Positions 1-6,976 of a stretch of 59,338 bases of DNA are shown here, piece by piece (position 1 is the stretch's first letter; every line of letters starts with the position of its first letter). Both the position numbers and the translations under genes were made by a program. The notes beneath the pieces are model-generated. The model did no database searches. It saw only the letters and a list, made by a program, of their open reading frames with translations, and was not told the DNA's origin. Origin of the DNA: Chitinophagales bacterium (GTDB lineage Bacteria; Bacteroidota; Bacteroidia; Chitinophagales; CAIOSU01); contig JBBDNB010000049.1 of NCBI GenBank assembly GCA_040877935.1, positions 1 to 59,338 on the forward strand, given 5' to 3'.

Positions 1-186
1 TCAAAATCAAAATTAATTAAAAATACTCTTGGTTATTAACACAGAATCTTTGTGGTTTTACAATTTATATTTAAATAGCTAAGTGTTTTTCCTCCAAGCT
101 TTATTTTGCTTTCTAAGCTTGGGGACTTATTGGTTTTACATAATTTTGCCTTCTTCTTAGAGTTTAATTTTACGCATAATTCAAAC

Positions 187-627
187 ATGGCTCCTTTGGA
201 ATTAAATTATACGCTTAATAAAATTGAATACACTGCAAATAAGGTATTGGAGCTTTGTAAAAACAGATATTTTTTTGCATTTTACGGTGAAGTAGGCAGC
301 GGAAAAACCACCATGATCAAAAGCATCTGTATGTTGTTGGGATCTAAGGATACATTTTCCAGCCCTACTTACGCACTTGTTAATGAATACAGTTTGCCTC
401 CCGGAATGAAGAAGGAAAAAATTTTTCATATTGACCTTTATCGATTAAAAAATCCGGAAGAGGCACTGGATATAGATATAGAATCATATTTTTACAATGA
501 AAATGCCTTTGTATTTGTAGAGTGGCCTGAAATGCTTGAATTTCTGTTTCCCCAAAAGGCTGTTTCGCTTTACTTTACAAAACGAAATGCACTGGAACGC
601 AATGTTAAAATAATTCACAATGAGTGA
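187..627 (+). CDS. tsaE: tRNA threonylcarbamoyladenosine biosynthesis ATPase TsaE
   Basis: TsaE is the small ATPase that works with TsaB, TsaD and TsaC to make the t6A37 modification on ANN-decoding tRNAs in the cytoplasm. The protein (146 aa from this start) has a Walker A motif GEVGSGKTT at about residues 34-42 (Lys40), then the family signatures SSPTYALVNEY and HIDLYRL, and a Walker-B-like FVEWPE near the end. The frame stays open to a TTG-type start at 106, but residues before Met187 do not look like family sequence, and 146 aa is the usual length, so I chose the ATG at 187. The stop overlaps the ald start by 8 bases, which suggests translational coupling. Confidence 0.93.
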   Translation: MAPLELNYTLNKIEYTANKVLELCKNRYFFAFYGEVGSGKTTMIKSICMLLGSKDTFSSPTYALVNEYSLPPGMKKEKIFHIDLYRLKNPEEALDIDIESYFYNENAFVFVEWPEMLEFLFPQKAVSLYFTKRNALERNVKIIHNE

Positions 628-1846
628 GAAAAAACCTTCCTCCTTTTCCGGTTATGAAGTCCAGTTTGGACTATCTACCCAGGAATCTCCCGCAAAAATT
701 GACAAAGGGGAAGAAAAATTATTTATTGGCATTCCCAACGAAAAATCCTTCCAGGAAAAACGCATAGCATTAACTCCCGAATCAGTAGAAATACTTGTGA
801 GCCACGGGCATCGGGTAATGATAGAAAGTAAAGCAGGAAGCGGCTCCAATTTTACCGATAGAGATTATACAGAAGTGGGCGGAGAAATCGCTTACGATCC
901 CAAAAAAATATTTGAAGCAGAAATTATCTTAAAGGTAGCCCCGCCCAGTGAAGATGAAGTCGATTTGCTAAAATACCACCAGATTTTAATCTCTCCCCTG
1001 CATTTGCCCACAATCAAAGAAAATTTTATTCCACATCTGATGCGTAAAAAAATTACTGCACTGGCACTGGAATACATCAAAGACGAATCGGGAACTTTCC
1101 CTTTTGTGCGCTCTATGAGTGAAATTGCCGGTAGCTCTGTGATGTTGCTTGCTGCAGAACTCTTGAGTAATACCAGAAACGGACAGGGTGTACTACTGGG
1201 CGGGATATCTGGTGTGCCACCTGCAAAAGTTGTTGTTTTAGGGGCTGGTGTAGTAGGGGAATTTGCCGTAAATACAGCACTGGGACTTGGTGCCAATGTA
1301 AAAGTATTTGACAATAATATCTATAAACTCATGCGCCTGCAAAACAATGTAGGGCAAAGAATATACACTTGCAGTCTTTTCCCTAATATCCTGGCCAAAG
1401 AACTGGAAACTGCCGATGTAGTAATTGGCGCTATACATTCCGAGTCGGGGCGATCACCGTTAATTGTTACAGAAGAAATGGTCTCTAACATGAAAGCAGG
1501 GGCAGTAATTGTAGATGTAAGCATAGATCAGGGTGGTATATTTGAAACCTCTGAAGTGACCAGTCATCAAAACCCTACTTTCAAAAAATACGATGTCATT
1601 CATTACTGTGTCCCAAATATTGCTTCGCGCGTGGCACGTACTGCTTCTTATGCCATGAGCAATGTACTAACTTCGCGTTTGCTCAAAGCTGTAGAACTCG
1701 GTGGAATTGACAAATCACTGCACTATGATGTGGTTTCCAGAAATGGCATTTATATCTACAAAGGCTGCCTGACCAACAAACACCTTTCAGAACGCTTCAA
1801 TATCAAATACACCAATATAGACTTGCTTTTCACTTCGGGGATGTGA
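620..1846 (+). CDS. ald: Alanine dehydrogenase
   Basis: Converts L-alanine, NAD+ and water to pyruvate, ammonium and NADH. The protein has 408 aa. After about 30 variable residues comes the AlaDH/PNT N-terminal domain (IGIPNE, EKRIALTPE, the substrate-binding Arg/Lys region). A Rossmann NAD-binding domain follows, with VVVLGAGVVGEFA at about residues 205-217, and then the closing segment HYCVPNIASRVARTAS, which is typical of the family. It is somewhat longer than the classical 370-aa enzyme, as is common in Bacteroidota. It overlaps tsaE by 8 bases, so the two are probably one transcript. NAD(P) transhydrogenase alpha is the nearest relative, but no beta subunit is present. Confidence 0.93.
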   Translation: MSEKKPSSFSGYEVQFGLSTQESPAKIDKGEEKLFIGIPNEKSFQEKRIALTPESVEILVSHGHRVMIESKAGSGSNFTDRDYTEVGGEIAYDPKKIFEAEIILKVAPPSEDEVDLLKYHQILISPLHLPTIKENFIPHLMRKKITALALEYIKDESGTFPFVRSMSEIAGSSVMLLAAELLSNTRNGQGVLLGGISGVPPAKVVVLGAGVVGEFAVNTALGLGANVKVFDNNIYKLMRLQNNVGQRIYTCSLFPNILAKELETADVVIGAIHSESGRSPLIVTEEMVSNMKAGAVIVDVSIDQGGIFETSEVTSHQNPTFKKYDVIHYCVPNIASRVARTASYAMSNVLTSRLLKAVELGGIDKSLHYDVVSRNGIYIYKGCLTNKHLSERFNIKYTNIDLLFTSGM

Positions 1847-1939
1847 CTTTAGATGGTTTGGTAGTTTTATGGTTCGATTTTGGCCAGGACGAAACAATCT
1901 AAGTAGTGATTTCTAATTATCAACTCCATCTTTATTCCT

Positions 1940-1947
1940 TATATTTG
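1940..1947 (+). promoter_or_regulatory. Candidate -7 element (TATATTTG) for the lipoprotein gene
   Basis: TATATTTG matches the Bacteroidota -7 consensus TAnnTTTG in all fixed positions and lies 30 bases before the ATG at 1977. No good TTG -33 box is seen 19-21 bases upstream, so this is a moderate call. Confidence 0.4.
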
Positions 1948-1976
1948 GAAACTTCTAAACTTTAAAAAATCAAAAG

Positions 1977-2396
1977 ATGAAATTTTATTTTCTGTCCTTA
2001 CTTGCTCTTATTGTGTTTAATGCCTGCAATTCAATTGAAAACAAAGAAGTTCAAACAGAAAAATACGAAGAGTTGAAACAAAAAATTGAAGCAGATCCAT
2101 CCTGCGCTTTCGAAATGAAAAGAATCTTTTCCTCCCCGGATAAAGCATATAATATTACTTCCGGTTATCGCATCTGTAAAGAAGAAATCCTGACAAATGA
2201 AGTAATTGTTTTTAATAAAGATGAAGCCCTGGGAAATAAAGAAAGTAATGTCTATGTAAGCGAAGACCTTCGCCCTATTGAAGTTAAATGGGAAGGAGAT
2301 TCACTGCTAATATATCACTATTACAAACCTGCTCCATTAAAGAAAGCAAGTTCGGTATATGATGTGAAAGTAGTTTACAAGCAAGCAGAAGAATAA
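1977..2396 (+). CDS. Small hypothetical lipoprotein
   Basis: 139 aa. The N-terminus is a lipoprotein signal peptide (Lys2, a hydrophobic stretch LSLLALIVF and the lipobox FNAC with Cys17), so the mature protein is expected to be a lipid-anchored envelope protein. The mature part is charged and has two further cysteines (in DPSCAFEM and YRICKEE) that could form a disulfide. I do not recognise a domain. It stands between ald and the thiolase gene with gaps of 130 and 30 bases, and has its own candidate -7 element. The short gap to the thiolase allows co-transcription, but nothing else links their functions. Confidence 0.75.
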   Translation: MKFYFLSLLALIVFNACNSIENKEVQTEKYEELKQKIEADPSCAFEMKRIFSSPDKAYNITSGYRICKEEILTNEVIVFNKDEALGNKESNVYVSEDLRPIEVKWEGDSLLIYHYYKPAPLKKASSVYDVKVVYKQAEE

Positions 2397-2426
2397 TCAT
2401 ACAATAAAATTATAAAATACAAAGCC

Positions 2427-3707
2427 ATGAGTAAAAAAGTAGTATTTATAGATGGAGTGCGTACACCATTTCTGCGCTCTAACACAGATTACCAAGACCT
2501 AATGTCCTATGAGCTGGGCAAATTCGCCATTAAAGGGCTATTGCACAAAACGGGCATAGATCCCAATATTATTGACACCGTAATTATGGGAACGGTGATT
2601 TCCAATGTAAGAACCAGCAATGTGGCGCGCGAATCTGCTCTCACAGCAGGCGTTCCCACACATGTGCCCTGCCATACCGTAACCCAGGCCTGTATTTCTG
2701 CCAATCAGGCGGTGGCAAGTGGCATCAATGCAGTAATGAACGGACAGGCTGACGTTTTTATAGCCGGGGGAACAGACAATGTAAGCGATGTTCCCATTCA
2801 ATTTAAGAAGAAAATGCGCAAAAAATTAATGGCCGCACAAAAGCTTAAAGGCCCTGGCGATATTTTAAAATTTGTCTTGTCGCTGCGTCCCGGAGATTTT
2901 GTGCCCGATGCACCACAGGTTGCCGAGTTTATTACCGGTCGCACTATGGGGCAGGATTGTCAGTTGATGGCCGACCGTCTTGAAGTCAGCAGGGAGGAAC
3001 AGGATGAATTTGCCGCCCGTTCGCATCAGTTGGCAGGAAAAAACAAAGACAAGCTGGCCAGGGAAATCGTACCTGTAGAAATTTCCCCGAAATTCAAAGC
3101 CATTACGGAAGACAATGGCGTGCGTGGTGATACTACGGTAGAAAAAATCAGCAAACTGAAACCCGCTTTTTCAAAACCACATGGAACACTTACTGCGGCC
3201 AATTCATCTTTCTTAACCGATGGTGCAACAGCAGGACTATTTATGACCGAGGAAAAAGCCAAGGAATTGGGACTCAAACCCAAAGCCTATGTGCATGATT
3301 TCTGTTTTTCAGCACAGCGATTGGATGACGAACTCTTGCTCGGCCCAACATATGCCACTTCTAAGTTGCTTAAAAAAACCAATCTGCAGCTTTCTGATAT
3401 TGATGTTTTTGAATTTCACGAAGCTTTTGCCGGACAAATTATGAGCAATCTAAAATGCCTGGCTTCTGATACTTTTGCCAAGGAAAACCTGGGCAGGGAC
3501 AAAGCCGTGGGTGAAATTCCAATGGACAAATTCAATCTTTGGGGTGGATCACTTTCCATTGGGCATCCATTTGGTGCAACGGGAGTACGGCTTGTAACCA
3601 CCGCTGCCAATCGCTTGATAGAAGAAAATGGAAAATACGCCCTACTGGCTGCCTGCGCTGCCGGAGCACATGGGCATGCAATGATTTTGGAAAAATACCC
3701 CGAATAA
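2427..3707 (+). CDS. Acetyl-CoA C-acyltransferase (3-ketoacyl-CoA thiolase, FadI/HADHB-like)
   Basis: Catalyses thiolytic cleavage of 3-ketoacyl-CoA, the last step of beta-oxidation, or the reverse condensation. The 426-aa length is that of the FadI/trifunctional-protein-beta group rather than the roughly 390-aa acetyl-CoA acetyltransferases. The nucleophilic cysteine is in VTQACISANQA (near residue 90), the catalytic histidine in GHPFGATG, and the C-terminal cysteine/glycine motif is AACAAGAHGHA. The partner hydratase/dehydrogenase gene follows at 4286, so the two probably form an alpha/beta beta-oxidation complex. The pair is interrupted by the four-helix-bundle gene at 3755. Confidence 0.92.
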   Translation: MSKKVVFIDGVRTPFLRSNTDYQDLMSYELGKFAIKGLLHKTGIDPNIIDTVIMGTVISNVRTSNVARESALTAGVPTHVPCHTVTQACISANQAVASGINAVMNGQADVFIAGGTDNVSDVPIQFKKKMRKKLMAAQKLKGPGDILKFVLSLRPGDFVPDAPQVAEFITGRTMGQDCQLMADRLEVSREEQDEFAARSHQLAGKNKDKLAREIVPVEISPKFKAITEDNGVRGDTTVEKISKLKPAFSKPHGTLTAANSSFLTDGATAGLFMTEEKAKELGLKPKAYVHDFCFSAQRLDDELLLGPTYATSKLLKKTNLQLSDIDVFEFHEAFAGQIMSNLKCLASDTFAKENLGRDKAVGEIPMDKFNLWGGSLSIGHPFGATGVRLVTTAANRLIEENGKYALLAACAAGAHGHAMILEKYPE

Positions 3708-3711
3708 AATT

Positions 3712-3739
3712 CTAAGCACTAAGCACTAAATCCTAAACA
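3712..3739 (+). repeat. Four heptamers of the CTAAxxx type before the IVP gene
   Basis: Four consecutive 7-mers, CTAAGCA, CTAAGCA, CTAAATC and CTAAACA, start 5 bases after the thiolase stop and end 15 bases before the four-helix-bundle ATG. Related CTAAAxx sequence occurs, partly inverted, after that gene. I read these as the boundary repeats of the inserted IVP unit. Confidence 0.55.
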
Positions 3740-3754
3740 ATACTCAATTTTATA

Positions 3755-4132
3755 ATGGAAAATTTACCAAACAGTCCTAAGAAAAAGAAATTCTTCGATT
3801 TAGAAGAGCGTACTTTTCTGTTTGCTAAAAATGTAAGGGCATTCACGAAAAAACTTCCAAGGACAATTGAAAACGTTGAGGATATTAGGCAGTTGGTAAA
3901 AGCATCAGGATCTCAAGGCGCAAACTATATTGAAGCAAACGAAGCTTTGAGCAAAAAGGATTTTCTAATGCGTATTAAAATATGTAGGAAAGAGGCAAAA
4001 GAAAGTACTTTTTTTCTAAAGTTAGTGGATACTAACAACGACAAAGAATTAGAAGAAGAAAGAATGACATTGATTAAAGAGTCGATTGAATTAACCAAGA
4101 TATTTGGTGCAATCGTCACAAAATCACAGTAA
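3755..4132 (+). CDS. Four-helix-bundle protein (23S rRNA intervening sequence protein / S23 family)
   Basis: 125 aa, predicted almost all helical. The pattern matches the S23/IVP (bIVP) family: DLEERTFLFAKNVRAF, then LPRTIENVEDIRQLVKASGSQGANYIEAN, then a helix rich in Lys/Arg and Glu (KICRKEAKESTFFLKLV) and a final helix ELTKIFGAIV. Members were first found in intervening sequences of 23S rRNA genes; relatives include the Avd protein of diversity-generating retroelements. The function of free-standing copies is unknown. Here it sits between two genes that normally abut, flanked by CTAAxxx heptamers and an imperfect hairpin. That fits insertion of a small IVP element into the operon. No reverse transcriptase or variable repeat is nearby, so it is not a DGR. 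Confidence 0.85.
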   Translation: MENLPNSPKKKKFFDLEERTFLFAKNVRAFTKKLPRTIENVEDIRQLVKASGSQGANYIEANEALSKKDFLMRIKICRKEAKESTFFLKLVDTNNDKELEEERMTLIKESIELTKIFGAIVTKSQ

Positions 4133-4138
4133 ATTGTC

Positions 4139-4276
4139 AAACCCTAATCATAAAACTCTAAATACTAAACAATAATAAATTTCAAATACTCAATATCAAA
4201 ACAGGAAAAGTTTAAAGCATTTGAATTTTTGATTTTGAATTTGTTTAGCATTTAGATATTAGAATTTAGCATTTAA
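4139..4276. repeat. Imperfect inverted repeat after the IVP gene
   Basis: The 153-base gap before the hydratase gene holds AT-rich sequence whose left part (about 4139-4202, with CTAAATACTAAACAA) and right part (about 4227-4276, with GTTTAGCATTTAG) are imperfect reverse complements and can fold as a long hairpin. The CTAAA words echo the heptamers at 3712-3739. This probably marks the right edge of the inserted IVP unit. Confidence 0.5.
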
Positions 4277-4285
4277 AAAACAATT

Positions 4286-6421
4286 ATGGAAAGACAAGAT
4301 TTCGTATCAATCGACATAGCTGACAATGGTGTCGCAACCGTTTGGCTCGATCAAAAGGATGAAAAAGTCAACAAGATTTCGCCAGAAGTCATTGAGCTAT
4401 TTGACGGCATTATCAGCGATTTAAAAAATGATGCTAAAGTCAAGGCAATAGTTTTGATCAGCAAAAAGAAAGATTTCATTGCCGGGGCTGATATCGATGC
4501 TTTTAAGCAAGTAAAAAAACCCGGGGATTTTGAGCCCATCACCCGTCAGGGACACCGTATTTTGCAGGAAATGGAAGACTCCAAAAAACCTATTGTTGCT
4601 GCCATTCACGGCTCCTGCCTGGGTGCCGGACTGGAAATAACATTGGCCTGCACAGCGCGCATGGCCAGCGATGATAAATCCACAAAAATGGCGCTGCCCG
4701 AAGTTCAGCTCGGTCTATTGCCGGGTGGTGGTGGCACCCAGCGCTTACCTCGATTGGTTGGTATTCAAAAAGCCCTGGACATGATGCTGACCGGGAAAAA
4801 TATTTTTGCCAAACCGGCCAAAAGAATGGGGCTGGTAGATCGCCTGATACACAAGGAAGCCCTGCACCGCGCAGCCTGTGAATTTGCGCTGGAGCTTTGC
4901 AAAAAACCGATCAAAAGAAAGGACAGCCGAAAATTGCCCGAAAAATTACTGGAAAGCAATCCCATTACCCGCAATATCATTTATAAAAAAGCAGGGGAAA
5001 TGGTCATGAAGCAAACGCAGGGCAACTACCCCGCTCCTTTTAAAATTTTGGAATGCGTAAAAACCGGCATGGAAAAAGGCCGAAAAGCCGGATTTGATGC
5101 CGAGGCCAAATTGTTCGAAGAACTGATTCTCACGCCCGAAAGCCGGCAGTTGATCAATATTTTCTTTGGCATGACCGAGAAAAAGAAAAATCCCTGGGAA
5201 GGTGCTCGCCAAGTAAACACCCTAGCCATGCTCGGTGCCGGATTTATGGGCGAAGGCATTGCCGAAGTCAGTGCCAACAAAGACATCAAAGTGCTGCTCA
5301 AGGATCTGAAAATGGAAGGCATTGCCACTGCCAAAGCCAATATCTGGAAAAGCATGGAGCAAAAAGTCCGCAAAAAAATAATGAGCAAACCCGAGGCCGA
5401 TGCTGTTGTCGATCGCATTCACGGCCAAACGGATTATTCCAACTTCGAGCGTGCCGATATTGTAATTGAGGCGGTATTCGAAGACATCAACCTGAAAAGA
5501 AAAATCCTGGCAGAAACGGAATCCGCTACCCGTGAAGATTGCATTTTTGCTTCCAACACCTCTGCCCTGCCCATTGCCTCCATTGCCAAAGAGGCCAAAA
5601 GACCGGAACTGGTCGTGGGCATGCACTACTTCTCCCCTGTTCCCAAAATGCCTTTGCTGGAAATCATCCGCTACGAAAAAACGGCAGACTGGGTAGTGGC
5701 CACCGCCTACGAACTGGGCAAACGCCAGGGCAAAACCTGCATAGTGGTCAATGACGGCCCCGGGTTTTACACCACACGCATATTGGCCACCATGTTCAAT
5801 GAATGCCTGCTGGTGCTGGAAGAAGGAGCCGATGCCCTGTTTGTGGACCGCGCGCTGAAGAAATTCGGCTACCCGGTGGGGCCGGTCACATTGATCGATG
5901 AAGTGGGCATAGATGTGGGCGCCAAAATCATGAAGGGCGAATTGATCGAGCATTACAAACAGCGCCCCGGAGCCAAAACCAGTGATGTACTGATCAAAAT
6001 GAACGATGCCGGATATTCAGGCCGCAAAAACAAAAAAGGCTTTTACCAGTACGATGAAAATGGCAAAAAGAAAAGCGGGGAAATCAACCCCGAGATGTAC
6101 CAGTTCTTTGGCGGCACAGAGCGCAAAAAATTCGATGAAACAGAAGTACAACTGCGCCTCGGCTTTGCTATGGTTAATGAGGCATTGATCTGTCTGGAAG
6201 AAGGCATTATCAGCTCTCCTTTGGATGGCGATATCGGAGCGGTCTTTGGCCTGGGCTTCCCGCCTTTCCGTGGCGGCCCCTTCCGCTATGTGGATGCATT
6301 GAACCCCAGAAAAGCAGTGGAAATTCTAAACGACCTAAAAAGCAAATATGGCGAACGCTTTAAGCCAGCCGATGTACTGGCAAAAAAAGCTGCTGCGGGT
6401 AAGTTGTTTTATGGGGAATAG
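4286..6421 (+). CDS. Bifunctional enoyl-CoA hydratase / 3-hydroxyacyl-CoA dehydrogenase (FadJ/HADHA-like)
   Basis: Carries out the middle two steps of beta-oxidation: hydration of trans-2-enoyl-CoA and NAD-dependent oxidation to 3-ketoacyl-CoA. The protein has 711 aa. Residues 1-200 form a crotonase domain with the oxyanion-hole segments IAGADIDAF and HGSCLGAGLE, and the catalytic glutamates lie in GAGLEITLAC and LPEVQLGLLPG. The NAD-binding motif MLGAGFMGEG is near residue 315. The dehydrogenase signature GMHYFSPVPKMPLLEII follows, with catalytic His, and then two C-terminal 3HCDH domains. It works with the thiolase at 2427. Reading-frame GC is higher than in the flanking intergenic DNA, as expected for a conserved core gene. 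Confidence 0.93.
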   Translation: MERQDFVSIDIADNGVATVWLDQKDEKVNKISPEVIELFDGIISDLKNDAKVKAIVLISKKKDFIAGADIDAFKQVKKPGDFEPITRQGHRILQEMEDSKKPIVAAIHGSCLGAGLEITLACTARMASDDKSTKMALPEVQLGLLPGGGGTQRLPRLVGIQKALDMMLTGKNIFAKPAKRMGLVDRLIHKEALHRAACEFALELCKKPIKRKDSRKLPEKLLESNPITRNIIYKKAGEMVMKQTQGNYPAPFKILECVKTGMEKGRKAGFDAEAKLFEELILTPESRQLINIFFGMTEKKKNPWEGARQVNTLAMLGAGFMGEGIAEVSANKDIKVLLKDLKMEGIATAKANIWKSMEQKVRKKIMSKPEADAVVDRIHGQTDYSNFERADIVIEAVFEDINLKRKILAETESATREDCIFASNTSALPIASIAKEAKRPELVVGMHYFSPVPKMPLLEIIRYEKTADWVVATAYELGKRQGKTCIVVNDGPGFYTTRILATMFNECLLVLEEGADALFVDRALKKFGYPVGPVTLIDEVGIDVGAKIMKGELIEHYKQRPGAKTSDVLIKMNDAGYSGRKNKKGFYQYDENGKKKSGEINPEMYQFFGGTERKKFDETEVQLRLGFAMVNEALICLEEGIISSPLDGDIGAVFGLGFPPFRGGPFRYVDALNPRKAVEILNDLKSKYGERFKPADVLAKKAAAGKLFYGE

Positions 6422-6679
6422 AATCTTGGATTTTTCCCACTCAGCCCCTGAAATAATCAAATAACCAAATAAAAAAATGCCCAAATAAACCAGGGCGTGC
6501 CCCTTCGGGTCGGGCTATCCGCTACAAGTCCTCGCTCGTACCTCGCTGTGGGCTTTTCGCTACTATCCCTCACGCGGGTTGGCGTTTTTGAATGATATTT
6601 ACGGAAACAAGGTCATTAAGCTTGCCTGCTGCAAAGGCAGATGATCATGAGAAATCGGGTTGTATCAAAATAAACTGCT
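6422..6679. repeat. Gap without a gene: GC-rich dispersed-repeat-like block at 6490-6584
   Basis: No credible reading frame lies between the hydratase stop and cas9 (about 545 bases). The first part holds a block of about 95 bases at 6490-6584 that is much richer in G+C than its surroundings. It contains GGGCGTGCCCC, TTCGGGTCGGGC and CTTTTCGCTACTATCCC and ends in CACGCGGGTTGGCG. I recognise this style of block as a dispersed intergenic repeat in Bacteroidota genomes, from memory and not from a search. The remainder is plain AT-rich sequence. Confidence 0.5.
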
Positions 6680-6712
6680 AAACCTTCAAGGTTTTGGAAA
6701 CCTTGAAGGTTT
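6680..6712. repeat. REP-like palindrome, 15-3-15 (AAACCTTCAAGGTTT family)
   Basis: Left arm AAACCTTCAAGGTTT at 6680-6694, spacer TGG, right arm AAACCTTGAAGGTTT at 6698-6712. The arms are perfect reverse complements, and each arm is itself a 7+1+7 palindrome. It is the leftmost of the palindromes scattered through the cas locus. Confidence 0.85.
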
Positions 6713-6865
6713 TCTCATCATTTTTGTGGTTTGCTCTTGGTTTTATTCTGCATTATCTGACAACTAAAAGAATAATTTTCATATATTTACTTCATCCCTG
6801 TAAAGTGATAGATACTTCCCCTTTTTACTAAAATTTGAAGTTGATTTTCAATTAACAGATGCTTT

Positions 6866-6945
6866 AGAAAAAGAAAACCCCACCGAAGCGGGGTTAAAGG
6901 TTAAAACCTACGGCATATAGCCTTATTGTGATAAGATTGTAAAGT
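6866..6945 (-). ncRNA. tracrRNA: tracrRNA of the type II-C CRISPR system
   Basis: Read on the minus strand, 6943-6925 is an anti-repeat of 19 nt. Against the repeat start GTTGTGGTTTGATTGTAAA, 15 positions pair by Watson-Crick, two by G-U wobble and two mismatch as an internal bulge. Downstream come ACAATAAGGC, a motif shared with known II-C tracrRNAs such as that of Neisseria, then the small hairpin GGCTATATGCC (6912-6922). A terminator hairpin follows, AACCCCGCTTCGGTGGGGTT (6876-6895), and then TTTTCTTTTT. The gene is divergent from cas9 and starts about 25 bases before the cas9 ATG. The exact 5' end is inferred. Confidence 0.88.
6876..6895 (-). terminator. Rho-independent terminator of tracrRNA
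   Basis: AACCCCGC / GTGGGGTT stem with a TTCG-type tetraloop, followed on the minus strand by TTTTCTTTTT. In II-C systems this hairpin also forms the 3' stem of the mature tracrRNA. Confidence 0.85.
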
Positions 6946-6976
6946 GAAAATACTAAATAAAAAATTATGAGCAAAA
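6945..6976 (-). promoter_or_regulatory. Weak candidate tracrRNA promoter overlapping the cas9 start
   Basis: On the minus strand TTTTG (6976-6972) is followed after 19 nt by TATTTTCA (6952-6945), which matches four of six fixed positions of TAnnTTTG. It would start transcription at about 6940, right at the anti-repeat. The -33 box lies inside the first codons of cas9, so the two divergent transcripts would share this DNA. Confidence 0.3.

Noticed and set aside
106-186. Longer N-terminus for TsaE
   Set aside because: Residues before 187 are not family-like, and 146 aa from the ATG at 187 is the expected size.
892-1314. 140-codon open frame antisense to ald
   Set aside because: Shadow frame inside a highly conserved gene.
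3712-4276. Diversity-generating retroelement around the Avd-like four-helix protein
   Set aside because: No reverse transcriptase, template repeat or variable target gene nearby.
5222-5953. 243-codon open frame antisense to the hydratase/dehydrogenase gene
   Set aside because: Shadow of a codon-biased, relatively GC-rich gene; no start context or recognisable domain, His- and Gly-rich artefact composition.
6892-6960. A cas9 promoter in the short leader
   Set aside because: No TTG-N19-21-TAnnTTTG arrangement on the plus strand close to the cas9 ATG was convincing.
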